Below, piece by piece: positions 1-8,075 of a DNA stretch of 64,000 bases. Position 1 is the first letter of the stretch. Each line of letters starts with the position of its first letter. Made by a program: the position numbers and the translations under genes. The notes beneath the pieces are model-generated. The model was not told where the DNA came from and searched no databases. It worked only from the letters and a program-made list of their open reading frames with translations. The DNA is from Paenibacillus mendelii (GTDB lineage Bacteria > Bacillota > Bacilli > Paenibacillales > Paenibacillaceae), in the NCBI RefSeq assembly GCF_024498075.1, contig NZ_JANHOF010000001.1, positions 310,001-374,000 of the forward strand, in the 5' to 3' direction.

Positions 1-511
1 CATCGACCCACCGACGGTTGCGGCCGATTACCGCATTCCCCCAGCCATACGCAACGGCGCCAGCCGCTCTAGAAGCCCATGCCTGCGAGACCGCATCCGC
101 AATCCGCTCTATGGCGAATGCATTATATGCCTCGACCGGCATCGAGTCCAGCTCAACGCCCGACCCCCGGCTTGCCATATGTTCAATCGTCTGTGTTGAA
201 GTACGAATCTCAGGCGCTGTATGGGTATGAGTTGCATTAATAATGACTTTATGCGGATTTAATCCGATTACTTGCTGCCGAACCCGTTCACGAACCGCAT
301 CGCGAAATTCATCGGGAATGGAGACAAGATCGCAGCAGACGAAGACTGCCTGCTCCTCTCCCGATTCAATCGCCCAGACGGTTACCGACAATGGATCCAG
401 CACACCCTCTGACAGCCTCGTATGGAATTGTCCTGCAAGCGAAACCGGCTGCTCAGGCGTTATATCCGCTTGAGCCCAGCCTTGTAGGAATTTCGTCGTA
501 TCCTTGTCCAA
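1..511 (-). CDS. Neutral/alkaline ceramidase-like protein, N-terminal part (cut by window edge)
   Basis: The reverse-strand frame is open from about position 547 to the left edge, so only the first ~170 residues are present. It reads like the N-terminal domain of neutral/alkaline non-lysosomal ceramidase-like proteins. Visible features are an early 'GWAQADITP' segment, a 'CCDLVSIP' strand and a 'NATHTHTAPE' motif, whose histidines sit where this family binds zinc. No signal peptide is visible, so a cytoplasmic hydrolase acting on an amide or ester is more likely than a secreted ceramidase. The start is uncertain: TTG at 511 follows a GGGGG stretch, and a GTG at 547 lacks a ribosome binding site. 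It lies 65 bp downstream of the GNAT gene and is probably in the same transcript. Family assignment is from motif recognition; the substrate is unknown. Confidence 0.7.
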   Translation of the reverse strand, partial: MDKDTTKFLQGWAQADITPEQPVSLAGQFHTRLSEGVLDPLSVTVWAIESGEEQAVFVCCDLVSIPDEFRDAVRERVRQQVIGLNPHKVIINATHTHTAPEIRTSTQTIEHMASRGSGVELDSMPVEAYNAFAIERIADAVSQAWASRAAGAVAYGWGNAVIGRNRRWVD

Positions 512-576
512 TAAAGACGCCCCCAATTCATAGTCATAGTCATGCACACACCGTTATAACGACACGGGAGATGCGG

Positions 577-1482
577 CTAGAAGTCCAGAACCATCATGTG
601 TTCAGCGAACACGGTTTGGAACCCCGCTTCGCGCAATGCTTCCATCGCAAGAACATTGCTCTCCCTTAAATAATGAACTCGACGGGTGTACGGTCCGGAG
701 AGCGGCGTGAAGACTTCACCCAGCATAAACCGCACGATATCACCCGCATCACTGCGCATCGGATCAGCTTCGCAATGAGTAAGCATGACACTCTCCACTG
801 TCCCGTCCGCTCTGCAGCTCTTACTGTACAACACATACCCGACGGTCGTGCTATTGCGGTCTAACACAATAGCAGCTTCATGGCCTTGAGCATTGAACCA
901 CTCGGTTGTCCAGGATTTTGGCGTGTCGGCATAGAATGCCAGTCTGCCGACAATGTCCGGGGTAACCGGGAACATACGATAATCCGTGCTGTAGCTTCTC
1001 AGGAAGGGTAAGCTCGTGAATGCGCCCTCTCTGCGCATCACCTGAAGGGTTTCTCTAATCGTGAATCCGACACTAAGATAAGAGCGAATCGCACGATCGT
1101 TATCCGTCCGCGTTTCCAGGGACAGCGATTCCGCCCCGGCGGCTTGTGTTCGCCGAATAGCCTCCTGCAGCAGCAGCTTGCTAAGCGAACGTCCGCGGAA
1201 TTCCGGGTTGACTCCCGTCCCCCCGTTCCATGCCTGTTTACGTCCGCCGACATGCGCTATGCCGATCATCACGAAGCCCGCGGGAATCCCATCGATATAC
1301 CCCGCAACCGATAATTCCGGGTGAATGTTCAATCTCCCTAACCGAATATTCATATTCTCGATTGATAGATTCATATCGTTAAAATAAGCTAGAAAACCGG
1401 TGTTCCATTGTTCTGTAATTTCACGAATTGTACAATCGCCTAGCGAACGTATTTCGAGCTGCCGCTCCAATTTCACTTCCAT
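577..1482 (-). CDS. GNAT-family N-acetyltransferase, probable double domain
   Basis: This 301-residue protein has a clear acetyl-CoA-binding GNAT core at about residues 60-155: a 'GGTGVNPEFRGRSLSKLLL' motif A segment (Q/RxxGxG/A-like turn), followed by 'ESLSLETRTDN' and 'AIRSYLSVGF', the usual C-terminal beta strands. The remaining ~140 residues look like a second, weaker GNAT-like half, as in tandem acetyltransferases. The longer reading from 1563 is rejected: ATG at 1482 has a GAGGTG ribosome binding site 6 bases upstream, and the preceding 27 residues are not GNAT-like. It follows the PhyH gene by 121 bp and precedes the ceramidase-like gene on the same strand. The substrate cannot be inferred. 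Confidence 0.8.
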   Translation of the reverse strand: MEVKLERQLEIRSLGDCTIREITEQWNTGFLAYFNDMNLSIENMNIRLGRLNIHPELSVAGYIDGIPAGFVMIGIAHVGGRKQAWNGGTGVNPEFRGRSLSKLLLQEAIRRTQAAGAESLSLETRTDNDRAIRSYLSVGFTIRETLQVMRREGAFTSLPFLRSYSTDYRMFPVTPDIVGRLAFYADTPKSWTTEWFNAQGHEAAIVLDRNSTTVGYVLYSKSCRADGTVESVMLTHCEADPMRSDAGDIVRFMLGEVFTPLSGPYTRRVHYLRESNVLAMEALREAGFQTVFAEHMMVLDF

Positions 1483-1603
1483 TTGGTTCACCTCATCACG
1501 TTGCGCACACAATGGAAGCGCATACTTCTGCCATTCTGCGGAACGAATTACAATCATACCCATTATACTTGGAACACAACGCGGCTTCCATAATAATCGG
1601 CAA

Positions 1604-2467
1604 TTATGAATCGGAGCTGCTTATCCACTGCCGGTTTATGCCCAAATATTTCTCGACCAACGGTTTCACTTCATCCGAACAGGAATCTATGAACCGCTGC
1701 GCCGACTCCGGCAGCGGCCAGGTCTGCTCGGCTTCATAGCTCCTCGGACAGAAACTCATACCGCAGCTCAATCTCGTCATGGATCCGCGGTGGGCGTATA
1801 CGCCGTGATACGTTCTTTCTGCGAAGATAATCAGATCACCGGGATCTGCAATAACCGGTATAGCTCCTGGTACATCCTCCATTTGGCCATGGGCGATCGG
1901 ATCGCTGCCCTTTCTATGAAACGAACCTCTTCTAGCGGTAAATTCGAAGCCGTCCGGAGCAGCCCAGTTTTCCGTATGGGAGTCGGGAATAATGGCCAGC
2001 CCGCCTCGAACGGAGTCAATTCCGTTCAAATAGAACCACATGGAGGAAGCGCCGGAATTATTCAGAATCGCATCGGCTCCATATGGATGCTCCAGAGGGC
2101 CCCAATCGGTATGCCACTGCATCGGACCAGCACCGGGCTTCTTATAGATGGCTGCTGAACGATTCAAGGTCATCGGCACATGATGATGAAGCTCGCGGGC
2201 AATGCTCATGAACGGCTCGTGCGTCATCAGTGAAGCGAAGACCGGTGAAACTTCAATAAAGTTAATGGAAACATGAGTTGCATCGTTCGAAGCTTTGGCC
2301 TGGTCCTCCAAGACGCGGCGGACCTCAGCCTTTAACATCTCAATCATTCCGAGCGGCAGCAGCTGTTTCACAATGGCAAATCCATGCTGCTCAACGCACG
2401 CCCTAATCTCCGGCAGTTCAGTCTGGTTAAACTCATAACGGTAAGGTAGAATGGATGTGTTCAACAT
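1604..2467 (-). CDS. Phytanoyl-CoA dioxygenase (PhyH)-like Fe(II)/2-oxoglutarate oxygenase
   Basis: The 287-residue product has the PhyH double-stranded beta-helix signature. There is an HxD iron-binding pair in 'MQWHTDWG', a 'SSMWFYLNGID' core strand, 'RGGLAIIPDSH', and a distal 'ERTYHGVYAHRG' segment that supplies the third iron ligand and the 2-oxoglutarate arginine. Such enzymes hydroxylate small organic molecules in the cytoplasm; the substrate is unknown. ATG at 2467 is chosen because AAGGGG lies 8 bases upstream, whereas the TTG at 2473 is too close to it. The AraC gene at 2641 is divergent across 173 bp, suggesting local control. Two further PhyH genes occur in the window (39207 and 48364). 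Confidence 0.88.
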   Translation of the reverse strand: MLNTSILPYRYEFNQTELPEIRACVEQHGFAIVKQLLPLGMIEMLKAEVRRVLEDQAKASNDATHVSINFIEVSPVFASLMTHEPFMSIARELHHHVPMTLNRSAAIYKKPGAGPMQWHTDWGPLEHPYGADAILNNSGASSMWFYLNGIDSVRGGLAIIPDSHTENWAAPDGFEFTARRGSFHRKGSDPIAHGQMEDVPGAIPVIADPGDLIIFAERTYHGVYAHRGSMTRLSCGMSFCPRSYEAEQTWPLPESAQRFIDSCSDEVKPLVEKYLGINRQWISSSDS

Positions 2468-2640
2468 ATTCAATGCCCCTTTTCCGAATTTTGAATAACC
2501 TCATATTACGGTCTATCTGCCATAGAAACAATAACAGTAACGTCCGAATTATTCCCAGAAACGGCTATTTCCTGAGCAACGCCACAGAGCTTGATCCCTG
2601 CTTGATCAAGCAAGTAATCTCTACTAAGAAGGTGCTCTTC

Positions 2641-3534
2641 GTGAATATCATACAGCTCGTTGAAGCCATCCATATCAACCATAGCACGAATCCGGAAACA
2701 GGGATCGCACTCGTTCCATGGACACTTGCGACCATTCCGGAGATTCCCCATTGGCATTATGCATTGGAAATTTGCTACTGTCTGTCCGGGCGGGGGGCCT
2801 TCTATTTCAAAGACAGGGAATATGAGATTCGTCCGGGAGATCTCATTATCGTGAACAACGTAGAGAGACATACGTCCAAGTCCTACCGGGGGGAAACATG
2901 CTCCAATTTGTTTCTATTCTTCAATGCCTCTACCCTGGAACAAACGGACTTCAATCTCCTACGCCCCTTTTTCTTCGACCGTAATCAGTTTAGCCACAAA
3001 ATATCGGCCGACCTCCCGGTTGCCCGGCAAATCGGACGTCTGATCCAGGATATGCAGGATGAACTTGCAGGCCAGAAGGCTGCATACGGTCAAATTGTAA
3101 AAAGCCTGCTGTTTCACATTTGTTCCTTGCTGCTGCGGCATTACCACGTCGAAGGCGATGCCGCGTGGCATCGTATGTATAACAAATACACAACGCTCAA
3201 GTCAGGTTTGAACTATATCCAGACCCACTATCAGGAGAACATTAGTCTGGATGATGTTTCCAAAGCCATGTCTCTTAGCTCATCGCGAGCGCGGCATCTA
3301 TTTACCGAGGTGATGGGGGAAGGCTACAAAACGTACTTGACCCAATTCCGTGTTCAGGCTGCTCAACGAATGCTGACGCAAACCGAGCTGACGGTCACAG
3401 AAATCTATGAGCAATGCGGATTTCAGAGCTCCTCTTCCTTTTACCGGGATTTTCAACGACTAACCAATCTGACACCTCTGCAGTATATCAAAAAGTATAG
3501 CCCCAAGCGGAACCATACTAGCGATCCTCTATGA
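2641..3534 (+). CDS. AraC-family transcriptional regulator with N-terminal cupin
   Basis: This is a 297-residue AraC/XylS regulator. Residues ~35-95 form a cupin sensor ('HWHYALEICYCLSGRG' through 'IRPGDLIIVNN' and 'ERHTSKSY'). Residues ~195-290 are the double helix-turn-helix ('ISLDDVSKAMSLSSSRAR', then 'ELTVTEIYEQCGFQSSSSF' and 'FQRLTNLTPLQY'). The open frame extends to 2455, but the upstream 62 codons overlap the PhyH start and do not resemble the family. GTG at 2641 has AAGAAGG 8 bases upstream and gives a normal AraC length. It is divergent from the PhyH-GNAT-ceramidase-like group and is its probable regulator (inference from position). Its last 17 bases overlap the converging GNAT remnant. 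Confidence 0.88.
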   Translation: MNIIQLVEAIHINHSTNPETGIALVPWTLATIPEIPHWHYALEICYCLSGRGAFYFKDREYEIRPGDLIIVNNVERHTSKSYRGETCSNLFLFFNASTLEQTDFNLLRPFFFDRNQFSHKISADLPVARQIGRLIQDMQDELAGQKAAYGQIVKSLLFHICSLLLRHYHVEGDAAWHRMYNKYTTLKSGLNYIQTHYQENISLDDVSKAMSLSSSRARHLFTEVMGEGYKTYLTQFRVQAAQRMLTQTELTVTEIYEQCGFQSSSSFYRDFQRLTNLTPLQYIKKYSPKRNHTSDPL

Positions 3535-3740
3535 TGCTCGAAGCTTGATCGTGATGGCTGCTCACCTTTTTGACGAAACGGCATCCGGTCACTTCATAAC
3601 CTAATTCGATATAGAACCGGTGAGCTTCGTCGCTTCGTCCAAAGCCGCTTATCGGATAGACTCGTAACTGTAACACAGCTCTCAACCATCTGAATCCTGT
3701 TCTTCACATCTTCTTGTGAGATCGGACTGCCGCTTAACAA
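3518..3740 (-). pseudogene. GNAT acetyltransferase C-terminal remnant, frameshifted
   Basis: Two reverse-strand frames together spell the end of a GNAT protein. One reads 'ISQEDVKNRIQMVESC' then 'VTVTSLSDKR'. The other continues 'RSDEAHRFYIELGYEV' then 'TGCRFVKKV' to a TAG at 3518. The EAHRFY..LGYE motif is the standard final helix and strand of GNAT enzymes. The frame changes near position 3640, there is no start codon or ribosome binding site, and the N-terminal two thirds are missing. It is therefore a decayed fragment. It sits between two converging genes, a common resting place for debris. Confidence 0.6.
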
Positions 3741-3793
3741 AAAGAGAACCATGATCGATCTTTCAACAGATGAAAGATGATCATGGTTCTCTT
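3737..3793 (-). terminator. Rho-independent terminator of the endonuclease-like gene
   Basis: The arms at 3742-3765 and 3771-3793 are inverted repeats of 23-24 bases (AAGAGAACCATGATC core, one extra base in the left arm) around a 5-base loop. On the minus strand the stem is followed by a TTTTTG run, so it terminates the gene ending at 3819. Confidence 0.85.
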
Positions 3794-3818
3794 CGTGAAC
3801 GCAGCATTGTCCCGGGTA

Positions 3819-4604
3819 TTAGGTTAGCGTCACGGATACAGCAATGGAATAGTGATCGGACGGATATTTTCCATTACGCAGCTTTCGATCTACTAGGGTA
3901 TCTGTCAGCTTGACATCCGATGTTGCGAATATGTAATCAATGGGCTGACCTTCCACACCGCCTTCGAAATTATGGAATGTGCGGCCCACAGGCTCGCTCA
4001 AGATCGAATAGGCATCGGACAATTGCTCCCGAAGTAACTTAATCGCGTCATTGTCCGGATGCGCGTTAAGATCACCCATCAGCATAGCAGGGAGATGCTC
4101 TTCCTCGCGTAATTGCCGGATGCGAGCGATAATCAGCTTGGCGCTTTCTTCCCGAGCCTGTTGTCCCATATGATCAAAATGCGTATTGAAGGTATAGAAG
4201 CGGGTTCCAGGCCGCTGTTTAAGTTCAAAGCAAATCCACGTGCAAATTCTTGGCAGGCTGCTATCCCAGCTCTTACTCCCGGGCACTTCTGGAGTCTCCG
4301 ATAGCCAAAATTGGCCATGTCTAATAACGGTCAACTCCGCATGCTTATAATAGATGGCGCATAATTCATCCGACTGCGATTGGCCGCTCTCCAAGCCTAG
4401 ACGCCCTTCGCCGATTCGGCTGTATGCGGGCAGCAAGCCATCCAAGTCATTGAGCATGCCGTACGAGCCTTCTTGTGTTCCCAGTATAACCGGGTTCGAT
4501 TCTTGAATCAGATCCGCAACAGCATGCACGCGGTGTGGCCATGCGTTGTCGCCGTCGCTTGGAACATGAATGCGTAAATTCAACGTCATCACAGACATTT
4601 TCAT
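3819..4604 (-). CDS. Endonuclease/exonuclease/phosphatase-fold hydrolase
   Basis: This 261-residue protein has the whole DNase I-like motif set: 'VMTLNLRI' at the N-terminus, 'ILGTQEG' (metal-binding Glu), 'FNTHFDHMG', 'MLMGDLNAHPDN', 'PIDYIFAT' and the terminal 'YPSDHYSIAV' Asp-His pair. There is no signal peptide, so it acts in the cytoplasm on a phosphodiester or phosphomonoester. The fold also covers sphingomyelinases and inositol phosphatases, so the substrate is open. ATG at 4604 has AAGGAG 10 bases upstream. It is downstream of the VOC/GyrI group, with a strong terminator after it. Confidence 0.88.
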   Translation of the reverse strand: MKMSVMTLNLRIHVPSDGDNAWPHRVHAVADLIQESNPVILGTQEGSYGMLNDLDGLLPAYSRIGEGRLGLESGQSQSDELCAIYYKHAELTVIRHGQFWLSETPEVPGSKSWDSSLPRICTWICFELKQRPGTRFYTFNTHFDHMGQQAREESAKLIIARIRQLREEEHLPAMLMGDLNAHPDNDAIKLLREQLSDAYSILSEPVGRTFHNFEGGVEGQPIDYIFATSDVKLTDTLVDRKLRNGKYPSDHYSIAVSVTLT

Positions 4605-4643
4605 AACGGAAAATCTCCTTACTTGGTTTATTGTATAATCCCC

Positions 4644-5042
4644 TTAGCTCTGATTGGCTAAACTCCATATCTCGATAAAGTTCCCATCCGGATCATAGAC
4701 GGAAAAGGATTTTCCTTGATAGTCAAAAAACTCGCCGACTTTAACACCTTGACCTATTAAATAATTATAGGCCGATTCAGCATAAGACACAAGGAACCCG
4801 TAAGAGGATTGAACCGCCCCACCCGGATAGATGAAATGAGAATGCAGGTTATGATCATTTTGCTGGAATAGAATTCGAATTCCGGAATCGCTTATCAATT
4901 CAAGATAATTAGGATCCTCTGTAATGAGCTTGAATCCGAAGTGTTCTCCATACCACTGCGCAGACCGCTTCAGATTGCTAACCGGTATCGTAAGGTAAGT
5001 GCTGTTCAGTTGAATACCCACTGGACTTGTCCCCTGTCTCAT
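4644..5042 (-). CDS. VOC-family (glyoxalase/bleomycin-resistance fold) protein
   Basis: A 132-residue single-domain VOC protein. It shows paired beta-alpha-beta-beta-beta units: 'LTIPVSNLKRSAQWYGEHFG' with 'YLELISDSG', then a second half ending 'FSVYDPDGNFIEIWSLA', the typical C-terminal metal-ligand strand. Its ATG overlaps the TGA of the upstream GyrI-like gene (ATGA), so the two are translationally coupled. VOC enzymes range from isomerases to antibiotic-binding proteins; the ligand is unknown. Confidence 0.85.
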   Translation of the reverse strand: MRQGTSPVGIQLNSTYLTIPVSNLKRSAQWYGEHFGFKLITEDPNYLELISDSGIRILFQQNDHNLHSHFIYPGGAVQSSYGFLVSYAESAYNYLIGQGVKVGEFFDYQGKSFSVYDPDGNFIEIWSLANQS

Positions 5043-5626
5043 TGTGAAGTAGAAGAAGATTGAATCGGAAGCGAGTATCGGGCGAAGCCCTCCCCTTCAT
5101 AATTGTACCGCTCACAGATGATGTACTTCCTGTCTTCAGCGTCTACGATCAAGTCGTTATCCCGAATATATTGGTCAACTTCGCCGCTGGCCGCATCAAA
5201 ATTACCGTCCTTGTTCGAGACGACTACACAGTTCTGCGGCGGCAATATGGTCTTGAAATACCATTCTGGAATATTGTCGAAGGATTCCACCTCTACACAT
5301 AGGATATAGGCATGCATCTCCGATTGCTCCTGCGTCGGAACCTGAGGCCAGATGCCGAACTGTACGGAAGCATTCTTCACGGATGGAAGATGCTTCGCCG
5401 ATGACAGCAGCGCCTCCTTTGCATGATGGTATTTCCCTCCCATATCGTTCAAGCTAATGCATGGAATGCCAATTAACTTTAACTCTTCGTGTTCCACAAT
5501 GTAAGGCTTCATATCCTCGATGACCATAGCTTTCACCTCTCTTATCAGTTGTTGCTGCTGAATCATTCTCAACACCTGAGGGATTCGGATCGGTCGATAT
5601 CCTTCCCGATTGGCCTGCTGTCCCAT
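5039..5626 (-). CDS. GyrI-like effector-binding protein
   Basis: The 195-residue product contains a GyrI-like/AraC effector-binding domain from about residue 40. It starts with the strand 'EHEELKLIGIPCISL', has a mid-domain 'VQFGIWPQV' and 'AYILCVEVESFDNIP', and carries a conserved Glu near the end ('YIICERYNYEGEGF'). Two starts are possible. ATG at 5626 has a perfect GGAGG 7 bases upstream and is used here. ATG at 5527 has AGAGGTG 6 bases upstream and would give a bare 162-residue domain. No helix-turn-helix is present, so it may sequester or hydrolyse a small molecule rather than regulate. It lies 13 bp after the double-VOC gene and is coupled to the next VOC gene. Confidence 0.72.
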   Translation of the reverse strand: MGQQANREGYRPIRIPQVLRMIQQQQLIREVKAMVIEDMKPYIVEHEELKLIGIPCISLNDMGGKYHHAKEALLSSAKHLPSVKNASVQFGIWPQVPTQEQSEMHAYILCVEVESFDNIPEWYFKTILPPQNCVVVSNKDGNFDAASGEVDQYIRDNDLIVDAEDRKYIICERYNYEGEGFARYSLPIQSSSTSQ

Positions 5627-5639
5627 TATTATTCCTCCG

Positions 5640-6590
5640 TCAATAATCGCAGTAGCTGCGATCCTGATTAACCCAGATGTAATGCCCGTCCGGCGTATAC
5701 AGCTTGAGATAGCCGCCGCACCCGGTGAACTCGAGCTCTTCCTTCATACTGCCGCCCCTTGCGATCACCTGTTCCTTCAATGCCCCAATGTTCTTCGAAT
5801 GAAGCTCCAAGGCATGCTTCGGCTGGCCATCCAGCATCCAGTGCATGAATAAAGGGTGATCTGGATCCGCTGCTTGCACCAATCGAATCATCGGCTGATT
5901 GACCTCGCCGCTATTCACCTGCATATAGATGGCATCCATATGGGAGGCAACTCTAGCAAATCCCAGCGCATCCTCGTGGAAGGCTGCCGCTTCCAACGGA
6001 TCTCTAACGTGCATCTGAACATGCCGAAAGCCGGTCATATTGGATTCGAACCGATCCTTCATCTCAGAGTCTGACCGTTCATAGGCTCCGATGAGATGCC
6101 CCTCAGGGTCAAAGAAGGACATGTAGCCCGCTTCGGGTTCCGTTACAATCTCAGCTCCCGCTTGCTGCAGCCGACTTCGAAGCCGATCCAGACTTTGAAT
6201 GTATAGTGCAGCGTATTCTTCAAGAACACCATTCACGCTGCCATGCAGATGCCTGAATTCTGAATCCGGAGTTTCCAGAATATGCAGCCCTGGTCCTATC
6301 CGCGGCACCGTCTGTAAGAACGCATGGCTTTCAATCGGCCGCTCAGGATATTCCAGCCCCATTCCCACTACTTCAACATAGAAGGCAACTGCTCGCCTAA
6401 GGTCGCTGGCAGGCAGCTGAACCAGAGTCATCCGATCAATTCCCGACTCAAGTCCGTTCGAGAGACTTGCTGGCTGATTGTGTCCAGGTTCGGATGACAC
6501 GCCTTCATGTCCCTTAATTACTTTTAATGCGTTGGTAACGTAGTTTGGTTTGAAATTCTCATCGCCGATCCATCTAGCGGACTTATTCAA
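5640..6590 (-). CDS. Two-domain VOC-family protein
   Basis: After a ~50-residue low-complexity leader there are two VOC domains. The first is at ~residues 50-170 ('LVQLPASDLRRAVAFYVEVV' ... 'MSFFDPEGHLIGAYE'). The second is at ~180-315 ('FRHVQMHVRDPLEAAAFHED' ... 'LKLYTPDGHYIWVNQD'). The start is uncertain: the GTG at 6602 overlaps the AAGGAG ribosome binding site, so TTG at 6590 (11 bases downstream) is preferred. It sits between a GyrI-like gene and the split AraC gene, all on one strand with short gaps, suggesting a single transcript. Confidence 0.75.
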   Translation of the reverse strand: MNKSARWIGDENFKPNYVTNALKVIKGHEGVSSEPGHNQPASLSNGLESGIDRMTLVQLPASDLRRAVAFYVEVVGMGLEYPERPIESHAFLQTVPRIGPGLHILETPDSEFRHLHGSVNGVLEEYAALYIQSLDRLRSRLQQAGAEIVTEPEAGYMSFFDPEGHLIGAYERSDSEMKDRFESNMTGFRHVQMHVRDPLEAAAFHEDALGFARVASHMDAIYMQVNSGEVNQPMIRLVQAADPDHPLFMHWMLDGQPKHALELHSKNIGALKEQVIARGGSMKEELEFTGCGGYLKLYTPDGHYIWVNQDRSYCDY

Positions 6591-6605
6591 TATGGACCAC
6601 ACTCC

Positions 6606-7013
6606 TTATTTCACTGGAATATAAATTTTCACAAGGGTGTCCCGCTCAATATTCATGCCGTCAAATGTGTGATATTCCGCGAACCATTGCCGCTCTTCAT
6701 CCAGCTCATAGCTATTGTTTGTCGTTATCCAGCGGTGCATCTTATCCAGTACGCCAGACAACAACCCATAGGTCTTGGAGACGCAGCAGGCATACGATCC
6801 CGCACCGATTGGCTTCTGTTCCAAACCTGCAAGCTTCGAAGCCTCGGGTACGCGAGTGACAATACCATTCTCCCACCAATATTCCTCGGAATCCTGACAC
6901 CCATAATGGAAGGACATGTAGTACTTCCCTTGTTCAACGATCCGGCTTGAGTCAGAGCTGCTTCTGAACCATTCAATCAATCCCTGTTCGGCTGCTACTT
7001 GAGCCCGAGGACC
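6606..7013 (-). pseudogene. Distal half of the second effector-binding domain, cut off by an in-frame stop
   Basis: Immediately after the TAA of the AraC gene the same frame stays open for 135 codons ('GPRAQVAAEQG', 'YYMSFHYGCQDSEEYWWEN', 'GAGSYACCVSKTYGLL', 'ERQWFAEYHTF', ending 'DTLVKIYIPVK'). This is an effector-binding domain lacking its first strand, which is present just before the stop ('NEPIEVVELPEVQAFFCRG'). A separate start is possible only at TTG 6980, with no good ribosome binding site. The simplest reading is one ~447-residue gene interrupted by a nonsense codon. Readthrough is the alternative. Confidence 0.7.
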
Positions 7014-7949
7014 TTATCCCCGGCAGAAGAAGGCTTGTACTTCAGGCAGCTCCACGACTTCAATCGGTTCATTGCGGTACTTTCGCTGCACAGGCAGGAA
7101 CAGGTTCATTCTCGTTACTTTACCGTTGTACGCGATGAATTCCTCGATGCAAGGATGTGGGCCAATCTCGAAGGTGCTTTTCGGCAGCCATTCAGACAGG
7201 AGCCGGTTCCATCCCTCCTGAACAACCTCTGGCGGTGAAGCGGCGATTTTTCTTACAGCATACAATCCTCCAATGAATGGCTCCTCGACAAAAGAATCCG
7301 GATCGATCCATTCTTCACCACCTGCAATCAGCATCCGATACCCAAATCGGGACTCTCCTTCTTCATCCAGGAGATCTACGTTATACCCAAAGATCCGCAG
7401 CTTCGGCTTCATTCCTCTTGCCGCCTGATGTAGACCGAGTTTCTCATATACCATCCGGAAGGCCTCGAGCTCTATGCCCGCTTCTTGGCTGCTCATGTGG
7501 AGGTAGGCATGCATCTTGACAGGCAGGAACCGGATGACTTTGACATCTGGAAACAGCTCTGCTTGCTCCTTGTCTTCCTTGTAGGCTACTTGCTCATGCA
7601 GGCGGATCGGTTCGAAGCTGAAATAGAAATCGGCGCTGCGATAGGCAGCGGGAGTCACGCCTACGATCTTCTTGAACACTTTGGCAAACGAATGATATGA
7701 CTCAAACCCGCTGCTCCATGCCAGCTCCTCCACGGAATAATTGGCGTTCCTTAGGTGATTGGCCGCGACGCTCATCCTTCTCTTCCGGATGTACTCTTTG
7801 ACGGGATGTCCGGTGAGCGCGTAGAACACCCGGTACAATTGGGCGACCGAAATATAAGCCTCCTCTGCAATGCTGGAGAGATCCAGCTCTTCCTCCAGAT
7901 GCTCCTCAATGTAGTCAATAGCCCTTTGCACGGATTCGATATAGCTCAT
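7014..7949 (-). CDS. AraC-family regulator with GyrI-like effector domain (truncated by TAA at 7014)
   Basis: Residues ~1-105 are an N-terminal AraC double helix-turn-helix ('LSSIAEEAYISVAQLYRVF', 'YSVEELAWSSGFESYHSF', 'FKKIVGVTPAAYRS'), as in Rob/SoxS-like proteins. Residues ~130-290 are a full GyrI-like effector-binding domain ending 'TRMNLFLPVQRKY'. A second effector domain begins at ~residue 292 and is cut after 20 residues by a TAA, although its remainder continues in frame downstream. ATG at 7949 has AGGTG 5 bases upstream. The surviving part could still bind DNA and one ligand. The gene heads the run of VOC/GyrI genes and may control it (inference). Confidence 0.82.
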   Translation of the reverse strand: MSYIESVQRAIDYIEEHLEEELDLSSIAEEAYISVAQLYRVFYALTGHPVKEYIRKRRMSVAANHLRNANYSVEELAWSSGFESYHSFAKVFKKIVGVTPAAYRSADFYFSFEPIRLHEQVAYKEDKEQAELFPDVKVIRFLPVKMHAYLHMSSQEAGIELEAFRMVYEKLGLHQAARGMKPKLRIFGYNVDLLDEEGESRFGYRMLIAGGEEWIDPDSFVEEPFIGGLYAVRKIAASPPEVVQEGWNRLLSEWLPKSTFEIGPHPCIEEFIAYNGKVTRMNLFLPVQRKYRNEPIEVVELPEVQAFFCRG

Positions 7950-8075
7950 TCACTCACCTATTCTTGATGACGTCTTGCTAATCATTATAACAGCGTGACA
8001 TGGGCCAGCTTTGTTCAAAATTATCAGAAATAAGCACGTCAAGCCGTACGTGCTATCGGAACATTACCAGAGAAT

